Assembly: GCA_937988775.1 (NCBI GenBank)
Contig: CALKHP010000036.1
Span: 6,734-70,733 of the forward strand
Reading direction: 5' to 3'
DNA: 64,000 nucleotides
Source of the DNA: an uncultured Alphaproteobacteria bacterium
Lineage (GTDB): Bacteria > Pseudomonadota > Alphaproteobacteria > Rhizobiales > Beijerinckiaceae
Shown: positions 41,161 to 50,458 of the stretch, in pieces
How positions within the stretch are numbered: position 1 is the stretch's first letter
How the letters are laid out: each line of letters starts with the position of its first letter
The notes under the pieces: generated by a model
What the model was told of the DNA's origin: nothing
The model's database searches: none
The model's input: only the letters and a program-made list of their open reading frames with translations
Made by a program: the position numbers and the translations under genes

Positions 41161-42153
41161 ATGATAATGAAGATACTGACCGTATCGGCCGGTCTCGCGC
41201 TTTCCGCGCTGGTCGTGCCGTCAGCCGCGCAGGCGCAGCAGAAAACGCCCGTTCTGCGCTTCGGCCATATGAATTCGCCGACCCATATCGTCAATCTCGG
41301 CGGCCAGCGCCTCAAGGAGGCCATGGCGAAGGCGAGCGGCGGGGCGGTCCAGATCGACCTGTTCCCGAGCGCGCAGCTGGGGGAAAACTCCGCCGTGCTC
41401 GAGCAGTTGACGCTCGGCTCCAACATCATCACCCAGGTCGGCCCCGGCACGATCGCGCAATATGTGCCGAACTATTCGGTGATGGTGCACCCGTTCCTGT
41501 TCAAGAACTGGGGCGAGGTCAAGAAGGTCGCCAACTCTCCTCTCGTCAAGGGATGGGAGAAGGATCTGGTCAAGTACAACATCAAGCCGTTGTGCTTCTT
41601 CAACTTCGGCACGCGCGATCTTTACACCCGCAACAAGGCGGTGCGGGAGTCGGCCGATACAACCGGCCTCAAGATCCGCGTGCAGCCTGTCGCGATCTAT
41701 ACCGAGCTGGTGAAGTCGATGGGCGGTCAGGCCACGCCGATGCCGTGGCCGGAAGTCTATAGCGCGCTGTCCCAGGGCGTCATCGATGCGGCCGAGGCGC
41801 CCCCGAATGCGGTCATCGACCAGAAGCATTACGAGGTGGCGAAGTTCTACATGAAGACCAATCACATCCTCGATGCGGCGATGCTCGTCATGAGCCTCAA
41901 GGCGTTCAAGGCGCTCAACCCCGAGCAGCAGAAGGCGATGGCGACCGCATCCGATGCCGCCTGCGACTGGATGACGGAGGAGTCGAGCAAGGTCTACGCC
42001 AAGTCGGTGGCGGAACTGGAAAAGCACGGCATGACGATCATCTCCGACGTCGATCGGCCTGCCTTCGAAAAGGCCGCCGAGTCGATCCAGAAGAAATTCC
42101 CCGAGTGGTCGCCCAACCTGGTTGCCGATATCCGCAAGCAACTCGGCCGCTGA
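41161..42153 (+). CDS. dctP: TRAP transporter substrate-binding protein DctP (second system)
   Basis: A 330-residue periplasmic binding protein. A Sec signal peptide covers about residues 1-25 (ending SAAQAQQ). LRFGHMNSPTHIVNLGGQRLKEAM, SGGAVQIDLFPSAQLGE and GLKIRVQPVAIYTELVKSMGGQATPMPWPEV follow the DctP pattern, including the Arg that holds a carboxylate (KIRVQ). GGGAGGA precedes the ATG. Ligand: an organic acid, identity unknown. A strong hairpin follows its stop codon. Confidence 0.92.
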   Translation: MIMKILTVSAGLALSALVVPSAAQAQQKTPVLRFGHMNSPTHIVNLGGQRLKEAMAKASGGAVQIDLFPSAQLGENSAVLEQLTLGSNIITQVGPGTIAQYVPNYSVMVHPFLFKNWGEVKKVANSPLVKGWEKDLVKYNIKPLCFFNFGTRDLYTRNKAVRESADTTGLKIRVQPVAIYTELVKSMGGQATPMPWPEVYSALSQGVIDAAEAPPNAVIDQKHYEVAKFYMKTNHILDAAMLVMSLKAFKALNPEQQKAMATASDAACDWMTEESSKVYAKSVAELEKHGMTIISDVDRPAFEKAAESIQKKFPEWSPNLVADIRKQLGR

Positions 42154-42165
42154 AGGCCGACGCAT

Positions 42166-42200
42166 CGGGGCCAGGCGCCAAATGATCGCGCCTGGCCCCG
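42166..42200. repeat. Perfect 13-bp intercistronic hairpin after dctP
   Basis: Arms at 42166-42178 (CGGGGCCAGGCGC) and 42188-42200 pair perfectly around a 9-base loop, 12 bases after the dctP stop. The IclR ribosome site starts seven bases after the stem. No T-run follows. It is the strongest stem I found in the window and may protect the TRAP message and reduce read-through into the IclR and CoA genes. Confidence 0.7.
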
Positions 42201-42219
42201 TCGATGAGGAGTTGAACAG

Positions 42220-43026
42220 GTGAACGAACATGTCGGTGCCTCCGGCCGATATCGTGCCCCGGCCCTCGAGAAGGGGCTGGACATCATCGAGCTGCTCGCC
42301 AGTTCGGCGAGCGGCATGTCGCTGACGACGATCGCCGGCACGCTCGGCCGCTCGATGGGCGAGATCTACCGCATCGCACTCGCGCTCGAGGCGCGGGGCT
42401 ATATCCGCCGTGACCAGAATTCCGATCACTACGCGCTGACGCTGAAACTGTTCGAACTGTCCCATGAGAACCCGCCGACGAACCGGCTGTTGTCGGTCGC
42501 GCTGCCGCTGATGGAAAAACTGGCGGCGGATTCGCAGCAATCGTGCCATCTGGCCGTCCTGAGCGGGGCGCGCGTGCTGATCGTCGCGCAGGTCGATGCC
42601 CCGCGCGCAATGCATTACTGCGTCCGGCTCGGCACGCAATTCCCGCTGGCCGAGACCAGTTCGGGTGCGGTGCTGTTTGCCTATCAGCCGGAGCATCACC
42701 AGAACGCGCTGCTGGATGCGAGCATCGCCTCATTCCCGGAACTGGCGGAAACGCTGCCGGAACGGGCCGCGAAAGTTCTCGCTGAGGGCGGCGAGCGCCG
42801 GCCGAGCCTCGTCGTCTCGGGCGTGACGAATTTGAGCCAGCCGGTTTTCGATCATCGCGGCATCATCGCCGCCGCCCTCACAATTCCGTTTCTGGCGCAG
42901 ACCGGCCTCGCGGTCTCGGTCGACGAGGCGGAGCAGGCGGTCATCAAGGCGGCAGCCAGCATCTCGGTCGCGCTCGGCTGGCGCGATCCACAGCAATCCT
43001 ATGATCATGAAGGAGAGGTCGTATGA
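42220..43026 (+). CDS. IclR family transcriptional regulator (second system)
   Basis: A 268-residue IclR regulator: winged helix at about residues 12-75 (ALEKGLDIIELLASSASGMSL, SMGEIYRIALALEARGYI) and an effector domain (QQSCHLAVLSGARVLIVAQVD, TSSGAVLFAYQPE). Start GTG 42220 with AGGAG eight bases upstream. Unlike most IclR genes it lies inside the operon, between dctP and the CoA transferase, with an ATGA overlap to the latter. It probably controls its own operon in response to the acid or its CoA ester. Confidence 0.88.
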   Translation: MNEHVGASGRYRAPALEKGLDIIELLASSASGMSLTTIAGTLGRSMGEIYRIALALEARGYIRRDQNSDHYALTLKLFELSHENPPTNRLLSVALPLMEKLAADSQQSCHLAVLSGARVLIVAQVDAPRAMHYCVRLGTQFPLAETSSGAVLFAYQPEHHQNALLDASIASFPELAETLPERAAKVLAEGGERRPSLVVSGVTNLSQPVFDHRGIIAAALTIPFLAQTGLAVSVDEAEQAVIKAAASISVALGWRDPQQSYDHEGEVV

Positions 43027-44246
43027 GCGGAGCCCTATCGGGACTGCGCATCCTGGATTTCAGCCACTTGTTGTTCGGGCCGTTCGCAACGCAGATGCTC
43101 GGCGATCTCGGCGCCGATGTCATCAAGGTCGAGCGCCCGGTGAGTGGCGATCTCTATCGCGACCTGCCGCCATTCTTCAATCGCAAGATCGCCGATTTCG
43201 AGAATCCGAGCTTTCTCGCCTGGAATCGCAACAAGCGCTCGCTCGCAGTCGATCTCAAGAACCCCGAGGGCAAGAAACTGCTTCACGAGATCGTCGCGAC
43301 GGCCGATGTCTTCGTGCAGAATTTCCGGCCCGGCGTGCTCGATCGGCTCGGTTTCGGCTATGAGGAACTGTCCAGGATCAATCCACGCCTGATCTACTGC
43401 TCGGGCTCGGGTTATGGCGAAAGCGGGCCTTACCTGGAGCGGCCGGGGCAGGATCTGCTGCTGCAAGGGCTGTCCGGCATCATGTCCGTGACCGGCCGCG
43501 CCGATGTCTCGCCGACGCCGCTTGGCGTCGCGATTGCCGATCAGCTTGGCTCATACCATATGATCTATGGCATCCTGGCGGCGCTCTATTATCGCGAGAA
43601 GACTGGGCACGGGCAGAAGATCGAGGTCGATCTGTTCCGGGCGCTCATTGCGCACCAGACGCAGGAATTCGTCACCACGCTGAACACGGGCCGGGTCTTC
43701 AAACGCCCGCATTCCGGTATCGCCCATCCCGGCATGCCGGCGCCGTTCGGCGTTTACCGGACATCGGACGGTTTCCTCAACATCGCCATGAACCCGTTCG
43801 CCAGGCTTGTCGAGGCGCTGGAGGCCCCGGACTTGCTGCGTTTCGACGATGCTGAGATGCTGTTCGACCAGCGCGACGAGGTCCATGCCGCGATCGAAGC
43901 CGTCACCGCGACGCGCACGACGGCCGCGTGGATGGAGCGCCTGCTGTCGTTCGATCTCTGGTGCGGCGAGGTCGTACGCCAGGAGGATGTGCCGAACGAC
44001 CCGCAGGTCAGGCACATGCATGCCTTCACCTCGTATCAGCATCCGGTGATCGGCGAGGTGAAGACCGTCAACGTGCCGGTCACCTTCTCGGAAACCCCCG
44101 GCAAGGTCGAGCGGCACGCGCCGATGGTCGGCGAGCATACCGTCGAGCTTCTGAAGGAACTGGGCATCGAGGAGGTGCGGATCGCGGCGTTGCGTGCCTC
44201 GGGTGCGATATGGCTTCACCCGCTGGCGGAAGCGAACGCTGCATGA
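43023..44246 (+). CDS. Family III (CaiB/BaiF) CoA transferase (second system)
   Basis: A 407-residue CoA transferase. SGLRILDFSHLLFGPFATQ, LGDLGADVIKVERP, VQNFRPGVLDRLG, and catalytic Asp144 in PGQDLLLQGLSG match family III. NRKIADFENPSFLAWNRNKRS and the HSGIAHPGMPAPFGVYR block are seen in a subgroup. It probably activates the imported acid. ATGA overlaps on both sides couple it to IclR and the enoyl-CoA hydratase. Confidence 0.9.
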   Translation: MSGALSGLRILDFSHLLFGPFATQMLGDLGADVIKVERPVSGDLYRDLPPFFNRKIADFENPSFLAWNRNKRSLAVDLKNPEGKKLLHEIVATADVFVQNFRPGVLDRLGFGYEELSRINPRLIYCSGSGYGESGPYLERPGQDLLLQGLSGIMSVTGRADVSPTPLGVAIADQLGSYHMIYGILAALYYREKTGHGQKIEVDLFRALIAHQTQEFVTTLNTGRVFKRPHSGIAHPGMPAPFGVYRTSDGFLNIAMNPFARLVEALEAPDLLRFDDAEMLFDQRDEVHAAIEAVTATRTTAAWMERLLSFDLWCGEVVRQEDVPNDPQVRHMHAFTSYQHPVIGEVKTVNVPVTFSETPGKVERHAPMVGEHTVELLKELGIEEVRIAALRASGAIWLHPLAEANAA

Positions 44247-45025
44247 CCCGGACACTTGCCATCATGGAGCGGCGCGGCGATGTCGCGCTGCTGACCTTCT
44301 CGCGCCCGGACCAGCTCAACGCCATGAATGGCGCCATGGTCGAGGAGATTATCGCCGGCCTTGCCGAGGTCGAGGATGACGCCACGTTGCGGGCGCTCGT
44401 GCTGCGCGGCGCCGGCGGCAATTTCATGGCCGGCGCCGACGTCAAGGCTTACGCCAACCAGTCGGCGGAAGCGTTTCGGGATTTCCAGGAGAGTGCGGGG
44501 CGTATCTATCGCGCGCTGGAAGCGCTTTCCAAGCCGGTGATCGCGGCGGTGGAAGGCTATGCGCTCGGCGGCGGTTTCGAGATCGCGCTTGCCGCCGACA
44601 TGATCGTCGCGCATCCCGATGCCAGGCTTGGCCTGCCCGAGGTCAAGCTCGGCCTCGTGCCCGGCGGCGGCGGTACGCAGCGCCTCGCCCGCAAACTCGG
44701 CCCCAACCGTGCCGCCGAATTGCTGATGACTGGCCGTTTCGCCAGCGCGCCGGAGATGCTGGGCTGGGGCATCGTCAACCGGATCGCGGCCGATACGCTC
44801 GACGAGGCCCTGCAACTTGCCGGGCAGGTCGTGCGCTATCCCGCCGGCGCGCTTGCCGACCTCAAGCGCTTGAACCTGGCGGCCTGGCAGAGTGGCCTGG
44901 CCGCAGGCCTCGATGCCGAGCGCGATGCGGTGTGCGCGCTATTCCTGACGGGAGACGGCATGCAGCGCATCCGCGATTTCGTCGCGCGATCGAACCAGAA
45001 AAACCACAGGACAGCGAAGCCGTGA
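44243..45025 (+). CDS. Enoyl-CoA hydratase (second system), both catalytic Glu present
   Basis: A 260-residue crotonase with the full hydratase set: NFMAGADVK for the oxyanion hole, GYALGGGFEIALAADM with Glu113, and GLPEVKLGLVPGGGGTQRL with Glu133. It should add water to, or remove water from, the CoA thioester made by the adjacent CoA transferase. ATG 44243 overlaps the CoA transferase stop (ATGA), and the stop overlaps the next gene's GTG (GTGA). In contrast, the crotonase at 4876-5622 lacks the first Glu. Confidence 0.9.
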   Translation: MTRTLAIMERRGDVALLTFSRPDQLNAMNGAMVEEIIAGLAEVEDDATLRALVLRGAGGNFMAGADVKAYANQSAEAFRDFQESAGRIYRALEALSKPVIAAVEGYALGGGFEIALAADMIVAHPDARLGLPEVKLGLVPGGGGTQRLARKLGPNRAAELLMTGRFASAPEMLGWGIVNRIAADTLDEALQLAGQVVRYPAGALADLKRLNLAAWQSGLAAGLDAERDAVCALFLTGDGMQRIRDFVARSNQKNHRTAKP

Positions 45026-46179
45026 CGATTACGCTTGAAGGCATTACCTGGGACCACCCGCGCGGACGAACGCCGCTCGAGGCAAGCATCGCGCGTTATC
45101 GCGCGGAGCGGCCCGATGTCGCGATCAACTGGACGGCGCGCAGCCTGAAGGATTTCGGCGAGTTACCGCTCGAGGCGCTGGCCGAACGGTTCGACCTGAT
45201 CATCTTCGATCATCCGTTCATCGGCCAGGCGGCGAAGCGCGGGTTGCTCGCCGATCTGTCGCCGCATATCGACGGCGCGGCGCGCGGCTGGCTCGATGCC
45301 GGCGCAGTCGGCCCGTCCTGGCGCTCCTACCATTGGCAAGGCGGCATCTATGGCCTGCCGGTCGATGCCGCAGCCCATGTCGCGGCCTACCGGCCCGACC
45401 TTCTGGAGCAGGCAAGGCGCTTCCCGCCGGCGAGTTTCGATCAACTGCTCGCTTTGGCGCGCGACCTGCGCGAGCATGGCCTGTGGGTCGGCGTGCCGGC
45501 CTGTCCGATCGATGCGTTCTGCATGGTACTGACGCTGGCGGCCAATCTCGGCCAGCCGGCGGGTGACGGGGCGCGCTTCATCGAGCCGCAATTCGGCGCC
45601 GCGCTGCTCGAACGGCTGAAGCAACTCGTCTCGCTGTGTCATCCGAGCTCGGTCGAGATGAACCCGATCCAGATGCTCGACCAGGCGACGTGCGGCGACG
45701 AGATCGCCTATATCCCCTACACGTTCGGCTACACCAACTATTCCCGCCAGGTCGCCGGCAAGCCGCTGCGCTTCACCGATATCGTCGCGGCCGGCGCGCT
45801 CGGCTGCAGCGGCGCGCTGCTCGGCGGGGCCGGGTTCGGTGTGACCGGCCGCTGCCGCAACGTCGCGGAAGCGGCCCACTACGGCCTGTGGCTATGCCGG
45901 CCTGACTATCAGCGCACGCATTATCTCGAGGATGGCGGCCAGCCCGGCATGCTGCAGGCATGGAACGATCCGGCCTGTGACAGCGCCACAGGCGGCTTCT
46001 TCACGGGCACGCTGCGTACGCTGTCCTCGGCCTATCTCAGGCCGCGTTTTGCCGGATATGTGCCGTTCTTCGAGGAGAGCGGCATCCGGACGAACGCGTT
46101 CCTCAAGGGCAATGGCAGCGCCGGGGACCTCGTCTCCTGGCTCAACCATGCCTATGGCGCGGCGCTGAAAGCCGCCTGA
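45022..46179 (+). CDS. Solute-binding-protein-like protein without signal peptide, copy A
   Basis: A 385-residue protein resembling extracellular solute-binding proteins (family 1 type fold), but starting directly with TITLEGITWDHPRG and having no signal peptide or membrane segment, so it should stay in the cytoplasm. Blocks shared with copy B: TWDHPRG, RSLKDF, DLIIFDHPFIGQ, PVDAAAHVAAYRPDLL, FGYTNYSR and GGQPGMLQAW. The start GTG 45022 overlaps the hydratase stop, which makes a missed upstream signal peptide unlikely. It is coupled to CoA-metabolism genes, not to ABC transporter genes. Function not known; ligand or CoA-ester binding is a guess. Confidence 0.8.
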   Translation: MTITLEGITWDHPRGRTPLEASIARYRAERPDVAINWTARSLKDFGELPLEALAERFDLIIFDHPFIGQAAKRGLLADLSPHIDGAARGWLDAGAVGPSWRSYHWQGGIYGLPVDAAAHVAAYRPDLLEQARRFPPASFDQLLALARDLREHGLWVGVPACPIDAFCMVLTLAANLGQPAGDGARFIEPQFGAALLERLKQLVSLCHPSSVEMNPIQMLDQATCGDEIAYIPYTFGYTNYSRQVAGKPLRFTDIVAAGALGCSGALLGGAGFGVTGRCRNVAEAAHYGLWLCRPDYQRTHYLEDGGQPGMLQAWNDPACDSATGGFFTGTLRTLSSAYLRPRFAGYVPFFEESGIRTNAFLKGNGSAGDLVSWLNHAYGAALKAA

Positions 46180-46198
46180 TCAGGAGAATTGCGCGATC

Positions 46199-47362
46199 AT
46201 GACCGGCCTTCGCTTGCGCGGGATGACATGGGATCATCCTCGCGGTTACGATCCTCTTGTCGCCTGTTCTGCACTCTATAGGGAAAGCAACGGCGTAGAA
46301 ATCGTCTGGGACAAGCGCTCGCTGCAGGATTTCGAGTCGTTCCCCGTCGAGGAACTCGCCGCCTCCTATGACCTGATCGTCATCGATCATCCCCATGCCG
46401 GCCAGGTCGTGCGCGAGGGGTGCCTGCATCCGCTCGATCAGCCGGGCTTCGAGGCGCACAGGCGCTCGATGCTCGCGGGCTCGGTCGGGCTGTCCTATCA
46501 GAGCTATCTGTTCGGAGGTCGCCTATGGGCGCTGCCGCTCGACGCCGCCACCCAGGTTCAGGCCTGGCGCCCCGACCTTCTCGCGCATGCGCCCGAGCAT
46601 TGGGATGAGATCGCGGCGCTCGCACAAGTCGGCAAGGTGGTGCTGCCGCTGCGCGCGCCGCATGGCCTGATGTGCGTCATGACGCTGGCGGCCAATCTCG
46701 GCTGGCTGCCCGGTTCGGCCGGCGGCCCATTCTTGCCATCCGACATCGGGCTGGAGGTGCTTGAGCGGCTGGTGGAGCTGGCGAGCCATCTCGACAGGCG
46801 ATGCTTCACCCTCGATCCGATCGGGGCGCTCGACCTGATGAGCAGGGATGACGCCTTCAGCTGCTGTCCGTTCGTCTATGGCTATGTCAACTATGCGCAA
46901 GCCGGCTTTCGCCCGCGCCGGCTGGCTTTTGCCGATATTCCCACCCTCGGCCGCAGCGGGCCGCTCGGTTCGGTGCTGGGAGGAACCGGGCTCGCCATTT
47001 CCGCCAGGTCGCGCCATCGCGAGGTCGCGGTCGATTTCGCGTACTGGATCACCTCGGCCGAGATCCAGCGCGGCCTCTATGCCGCGTCGGGCGGGCAACC
47101 CGGCCATGGCGCCGCCTGGCTCGATCCGGTGGTCGATACGGCAGCCGGCGGCTTCTACAGCGCCACGCGGGCGACGCTGCAAGGCGCCATGGTGCGGCCC
47201 CGCCACGATGGCTATATGGATTTCCAGGATGCCGCTTCGCGCATCATTGTCGCTGGCCTTGCCGAAGGGGCATCCGCCAGCCGCATCCTCGGCCTTTTGA
47301 ACGCCGTCGATGCCGGGCGGGTTCCAGGCGCGCGGGATAGCGCGCGTGCTCACGCGACGTGA
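46199..47362 (+). CDS. Solute-binding-protein-like protein without signal peptide, copy B
   Basis: A 387-residue paralogue of the gene just upstream, 19 bases after it. Shared blocks include LRGMTWDHPRGYDPL, RSLQDF, DLIVIDHPHAGQ, PLDAATQVQAWRPDLL, FVYGYVNYAQ and GGQPGHGAAW. Again there is no signal peptide: the ATG at 46199 follows an AGGAG ribosome site and the motif begins at residue 7. The two copies have clearly diverged, so they may bind different ligands or act as a heterodimer. It is the last gene of the second TRAP operon and converges on the RND pump. Function unknown. Confidence 0.8.
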   Translation: MTGLRLRGMTWDHPRGYDPLVACSALYRESNGVEIVWDKRSLQDFESFPVEELAASYDLIVIDHPHAGQVVREGCLHPLDQPGFEAHRRSMLAGSVGLSYQSYLFGGRLWALPLDAATQVQAWRPDLLAHAPEHWDEIAALAQVGKVVLPLRAPHGLMCVMTLAANLGWLPGSAGGPFLPSDIGLEVLERLVELASHLDRRCFTLDPIGALDLMSRDDAFSCCPFVYGYVNYAQAGFRPRRLAFADIPTLGRSGPLGSVLGGTGLAISARSRHREVAVDFAYWITSAEIQRGLYAASGGQPGHGAAWLDPVVDTAAGGFYSATRATLQGAMVRPRHDGYMDFQDAASRIIVAGLAEGASASRILGLLNAVDAGRVPGARDSARAHAT

Positions 47363-47374
47363 TCCGGTTTGGCG

Positions 47375-50300
47375 CTAATGCGCTGCTATCGGCTCCGAGG
47401 CGCCTGCATTCTCTTTGCGGTGGTCGGCGGCCAGCACCATGTAGACCGCCGGCACGACGAACAGCGTGAACAAGGTGCCGATGGCCATGCCGGTCGCGAT
47501 CACCAGCCCCATATTGTAGCGCGAGGCCGCGCCCGCGCCCGTCGCCAGGATCAGCGGCACGACGCCGAGCACCATCGCGCCGGTGGTCATCAGGATCGGG
47601 CGCAGCCGGATGCCGCACGCATTCTCGATCGCCTCGCGCTTCGACTGGCCGGCGGCCTGCAATGTGTTGGCGACCTCGACGATGAGGATGCCATGTTTGC
47701 TGATCAGGCCCATCAGCGTCACCAGCCCGACCTGGGTGTAGATGTTCATGGTCGCGCCGCCGATGCCCAGGCTGATGAAGGCGAGCGCGCCGGCAATCGA
47801 CATCGGCACCGAAACCAGGATGATCAGCGGATCGCGGAAGCTGTTGAACTGGGCGGACAATGCCAGGAAGACGATGATCAAAGCGAGCGCGAAAGTGGCG
47901 GCCATGCCGCTCGATTCCTGCACGAACTGCCGCGACTGGCCGCCGTAATCGACCGAAAAACCCTGGGGCAGGGTGCGCGCCGCGATCGCCTTCAGCTCGT
48001 TCAGCGCGTCGCCCACCACAACGCCCGGCGCCGGCACGCCGGCAATCGTGGCCGAGTTGAGCTGCTGGAAATGCGCGACCGAGCGCGGAGTCGCCGCGAG
48101 GCTCGCGGTCGCGATCGCCGAGAGCGGGATCTGGGCGCCGTTCACGGTGGCGATCGGATAGTTCATGATCTGGTCGATATTCTGGCGCGAGCGCTGCTCG
48201 ACCTGCGGGATGACCTGATAGGAGCGGTTGTCGATGCTGAAATAGTTGACGTAGCCGCCGCCCAGCATCGCGGCCAGCGATGCGCCGACATTGCTCATCG
48301 ACAGGCCGAGCGCCGATGCCTTGTCGCGATCGATGCTGATCGAGAATTGCGGGTTGTCGAGATAGAGGTCCTTGGTCAGGAAGATGAACAGCCCCGACTT
48401 CTGCGCCTCCTGCATGAAGGCGCTCGAGACGTCGTTCAACTGGTTGAAGCCGCCCGTGGTGCCGATGACGAACTGGACCGGCAGGCCGCTCGCACCGGGA
48501 AGCGAGGGGAACTGGAAGGCGACCGTCTGGCCGCCGGCAATGGTGTTGAGCGCGGTCTGGACCAGCGGTTGCAGGACGTTGGCGGTGCGGGTTCGGTCAG
48601 CCCAGGGTTTCAGCACCATGATGTCGAACGAGATGCCGGGCGCCTCGATCTGCAACGCCTTGTCGGTCTCCGGGAAGCTGCGGAATATCTTGGCGACCTG
48701 ATCCGAGTTGAGCAGCTTCTGCTGCAAGGTGGCGTTGGGCGCGTTCGTCACCTGCGCGGGGATGGCGCCCTGATCCTCGTTGGGCGCGAGTTCGCTCTTG
48801 GCGCTGGTATACAGGAAATAGATGCTGCCGAGCACGATGGCCGCGAAGACCAAGGTGACGGGCAGGGTGTTGAGGCTGCCGTGAAGCATGGCCTTGTAGG
48901 GGCGGTGGATCTGGGAAAAGCGGCGGTCGATGAAATCGGAGATGCGCTCCTCCCAGCCCGAACGGTCGGCGAGATGCGGCTTGAGGATGCGCGAACTCAT
49001 CATCGGCGTCAGCGTCAGCGCGATGATCATCGACACGGTGACGGCGCCGACCAGCGTGAAGGCGAATTCGCTGAACAGCGAGCCGGTCAGGCCGCCCTGG
49101 AAGCCGATCGGCACATAGACCGCGATCAGCACGACGGTCATCGCCAGGATCGGCGAGACCAGTTCGTGCGCGGCGGCAAGGGCCGCCTGCATCGGCGGCG
49201 CGCCGTCCTCGATATGGCGGTTGACGTTCTCCACCACGATGATCGCGTCATCGACGACGAGGCCGATGGACAGCACGAGCGCCAGCAAGGTGAGCAGGTT
49301 GATGGAAAAGCCGAAGGCCAGCATCATCGCGAAGGTGCCGACCAGCGAAAGCGGAATGGCGACAATGGGAATGGCGACGGAGCGCGGCGAGCCCAGAAAC
49401 GCGAACACCACGAAAATCACGATGACGAGCGCCTCGAGCAGGCTTTTCACCACCTCCTCGATCGACTGGGTCACGAAAATCGAGGTGTCGTAGACGATAT
49501 AGCCTTCGAGCCCGTGCGGCAGTTGCGCCTGAATGTCGGGAAACACCGCCCTGACGCCGGAGATCACGTCGAGCAGATTGGCGGTCGGCGCGATCTGGAT
49601 GCCGACGAAGACGCCGGTCTGGCCGTCGAATGCGACCTGGGTATCGGGGTTTTGCGAGCCGAGCGCGACGGCGGCGACATCCTTGAGCCGGACGATGGCG
49701 CCGTTAATGTGCTTGACCACCAACTGGTTGAACTGCGCCACGGAATGCAGGTCGGTCTGCGCGGTCAGAACCGTCTGCGTCATCTGGCCCCTGGTCGTGC
49801 CGATGCCCGAGATGACGTTGTTGCTGGCAAGCGCCGTGCGGACATCGCCTGCCGTCAAGCCATAGGCGGCGAGCCTGTCCGGTTTCAGCCAGACCCGCAG
49901 CGAGAAGGTCTTGCCGCCCAGGACTTCCGCCGTCTGCACGCCGTTGACCGCCTGCAGCCTGGGCACGACCACCCGCGTCACATAATCGGTGATCTGGTTC
50001 GCCGCGAGCACGCCGCTGCGAAAGCCCATATACATCGCGTCGGTGGTCTGGCCGACCGAGACCGCCATGCTCGGCTGCTGCGTGCCCGAGGGCAGTTGAT
50101 TGAGCACCGAGGAGATCTTGGCGCTGATCTCGGTCATGGCGGCGTCGGCGCTGTAGTTGAGACGAAGATTGACCGTGATCGTCGACAGGCCGCTGGTGCT
50201 CGACGAGGTCATGTAGTCGATGCCGTTGGCCTGGGCGATGGCATTCTCGAGCGGCGTCGTGATGAAGCCGGCGATGACATCGGGCGCAGCGCCGGCATAG

Positions 50301-50449
50301 ATCGTGGTGACGGTGACGACGGCGTTCTGGGTCTGCGGATATTGCCGCACCGTGAGCGAGCGGAACGACTGGTAGCCGATCACCACGATCAAGGCGCTGA
50401 CCACGAGGGCAAGAACGGGCCGGCGGATAAAGATATCCGTGACGTTCAT
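47375..50449 (-). CDS. RND efflux transporter, inner-membrane pump (HAE1/AcrB-MdtB type)
   Basis: A 1024-residue RND pump. The first membrane segment is at residues 10-30 (RPVLALVVSALIVVIGYQSF); two large periplasmic loops and 12 membrane segments follow. The proton-relay Asp pair is seen in LVLSIGLVVDDAIIVVENVNRHIEDG. Length and the FIRRPVLA start match the MdtB/MexF-like group. The adaptor gene lies upstream by nine bases. No outer-membrane channel gene is in the window, so it probably uses one encoded elsewhere. Substrates unknown. Confidence 0.93.
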   Translation of the reverse strand: MNVTDIFIRRPVLALVVSALIVVIGYQSFRSLTVRQYPQTQNAVVTVTTIYAGAAPDVIAGFITTPLENAIAQANGIDYMTSSSTSGLSTITVNLRLNYSADAAMTEISAKISSVLNQLPSGTQQPSMAVSVGQTTDAMYMGFRSGVLAANQITDYVTRVVVPRLQAVNGVQTAEVLGGKTFSLRVWLKPDRLAAYGLTAGDVRTALASNNVISGIGTTRGQMTQTVLTAQTDLHSVAQFNQLVVKHINGAIVRLKDVAAVALGSQNPDTQVAFDGQTGVFVGIQIAPTANLLDVISGVRAVFPDIQAQLPHGLEGYIVYDTSIFVTQSIEEVVKSLLEALVIVIFVVFAFLGSPRSVAIPIVAIPLSLVGTFAMMLAFGFSINLLTLLALVLSIGLVVDDAIIVVENVNRHIEDGAPPMQAALAAAHELVSPILAMTVVLIAVYVPIGFQGGLTGSLFSEFAFTLVGAVTVSMIIALTLTPMMSSRILKPHLADRSGWEERISDFIDRRFSQIHRPYKAMLHGSLNTLPVTLVFAAIVLGSIYFLYTSAKSELAPNEDQGAIPAQVTNAPNATLQQKLLNSDQVAKIFRSFPETDKALQIEAPGISFDIMVLKPWADRTRTANVLQPLVQTALNTIAGGQTVAFQFPSLPGASGLPVQFVIGTTGGFNQLNDVSSAFMQEAQKSGLFIFLTKDLYLDNPQFSISIDRDKASALGLSMSNVGASLAAMLGGGYVNYFSIDNRSYQVIPQVEQRSRQNIDQIMNYPIATVNGAQIPLSAIATASLAATPRSVAHFQQLNSATIAGVPAPGVVVGDALNELKAIAARTLPQGFSVDYGGQSRQFVQESSGMAATFALALIIVFLALSAQFNSFRDPLIILVSVPMSIAGALAFISLGIGGATMNIYTQVGLVTLMGLISKHGILIVEVANTLQAAGQSKREAIENACGIRLRPILMTTGAMVLGVVPLILATGAGAASRYNMGLVIATGMAIGTLFTLFVVPAVYMVLAADHRKENAGASEPIAAH

Positions 50450-50458
50450 GGCTGCGCC

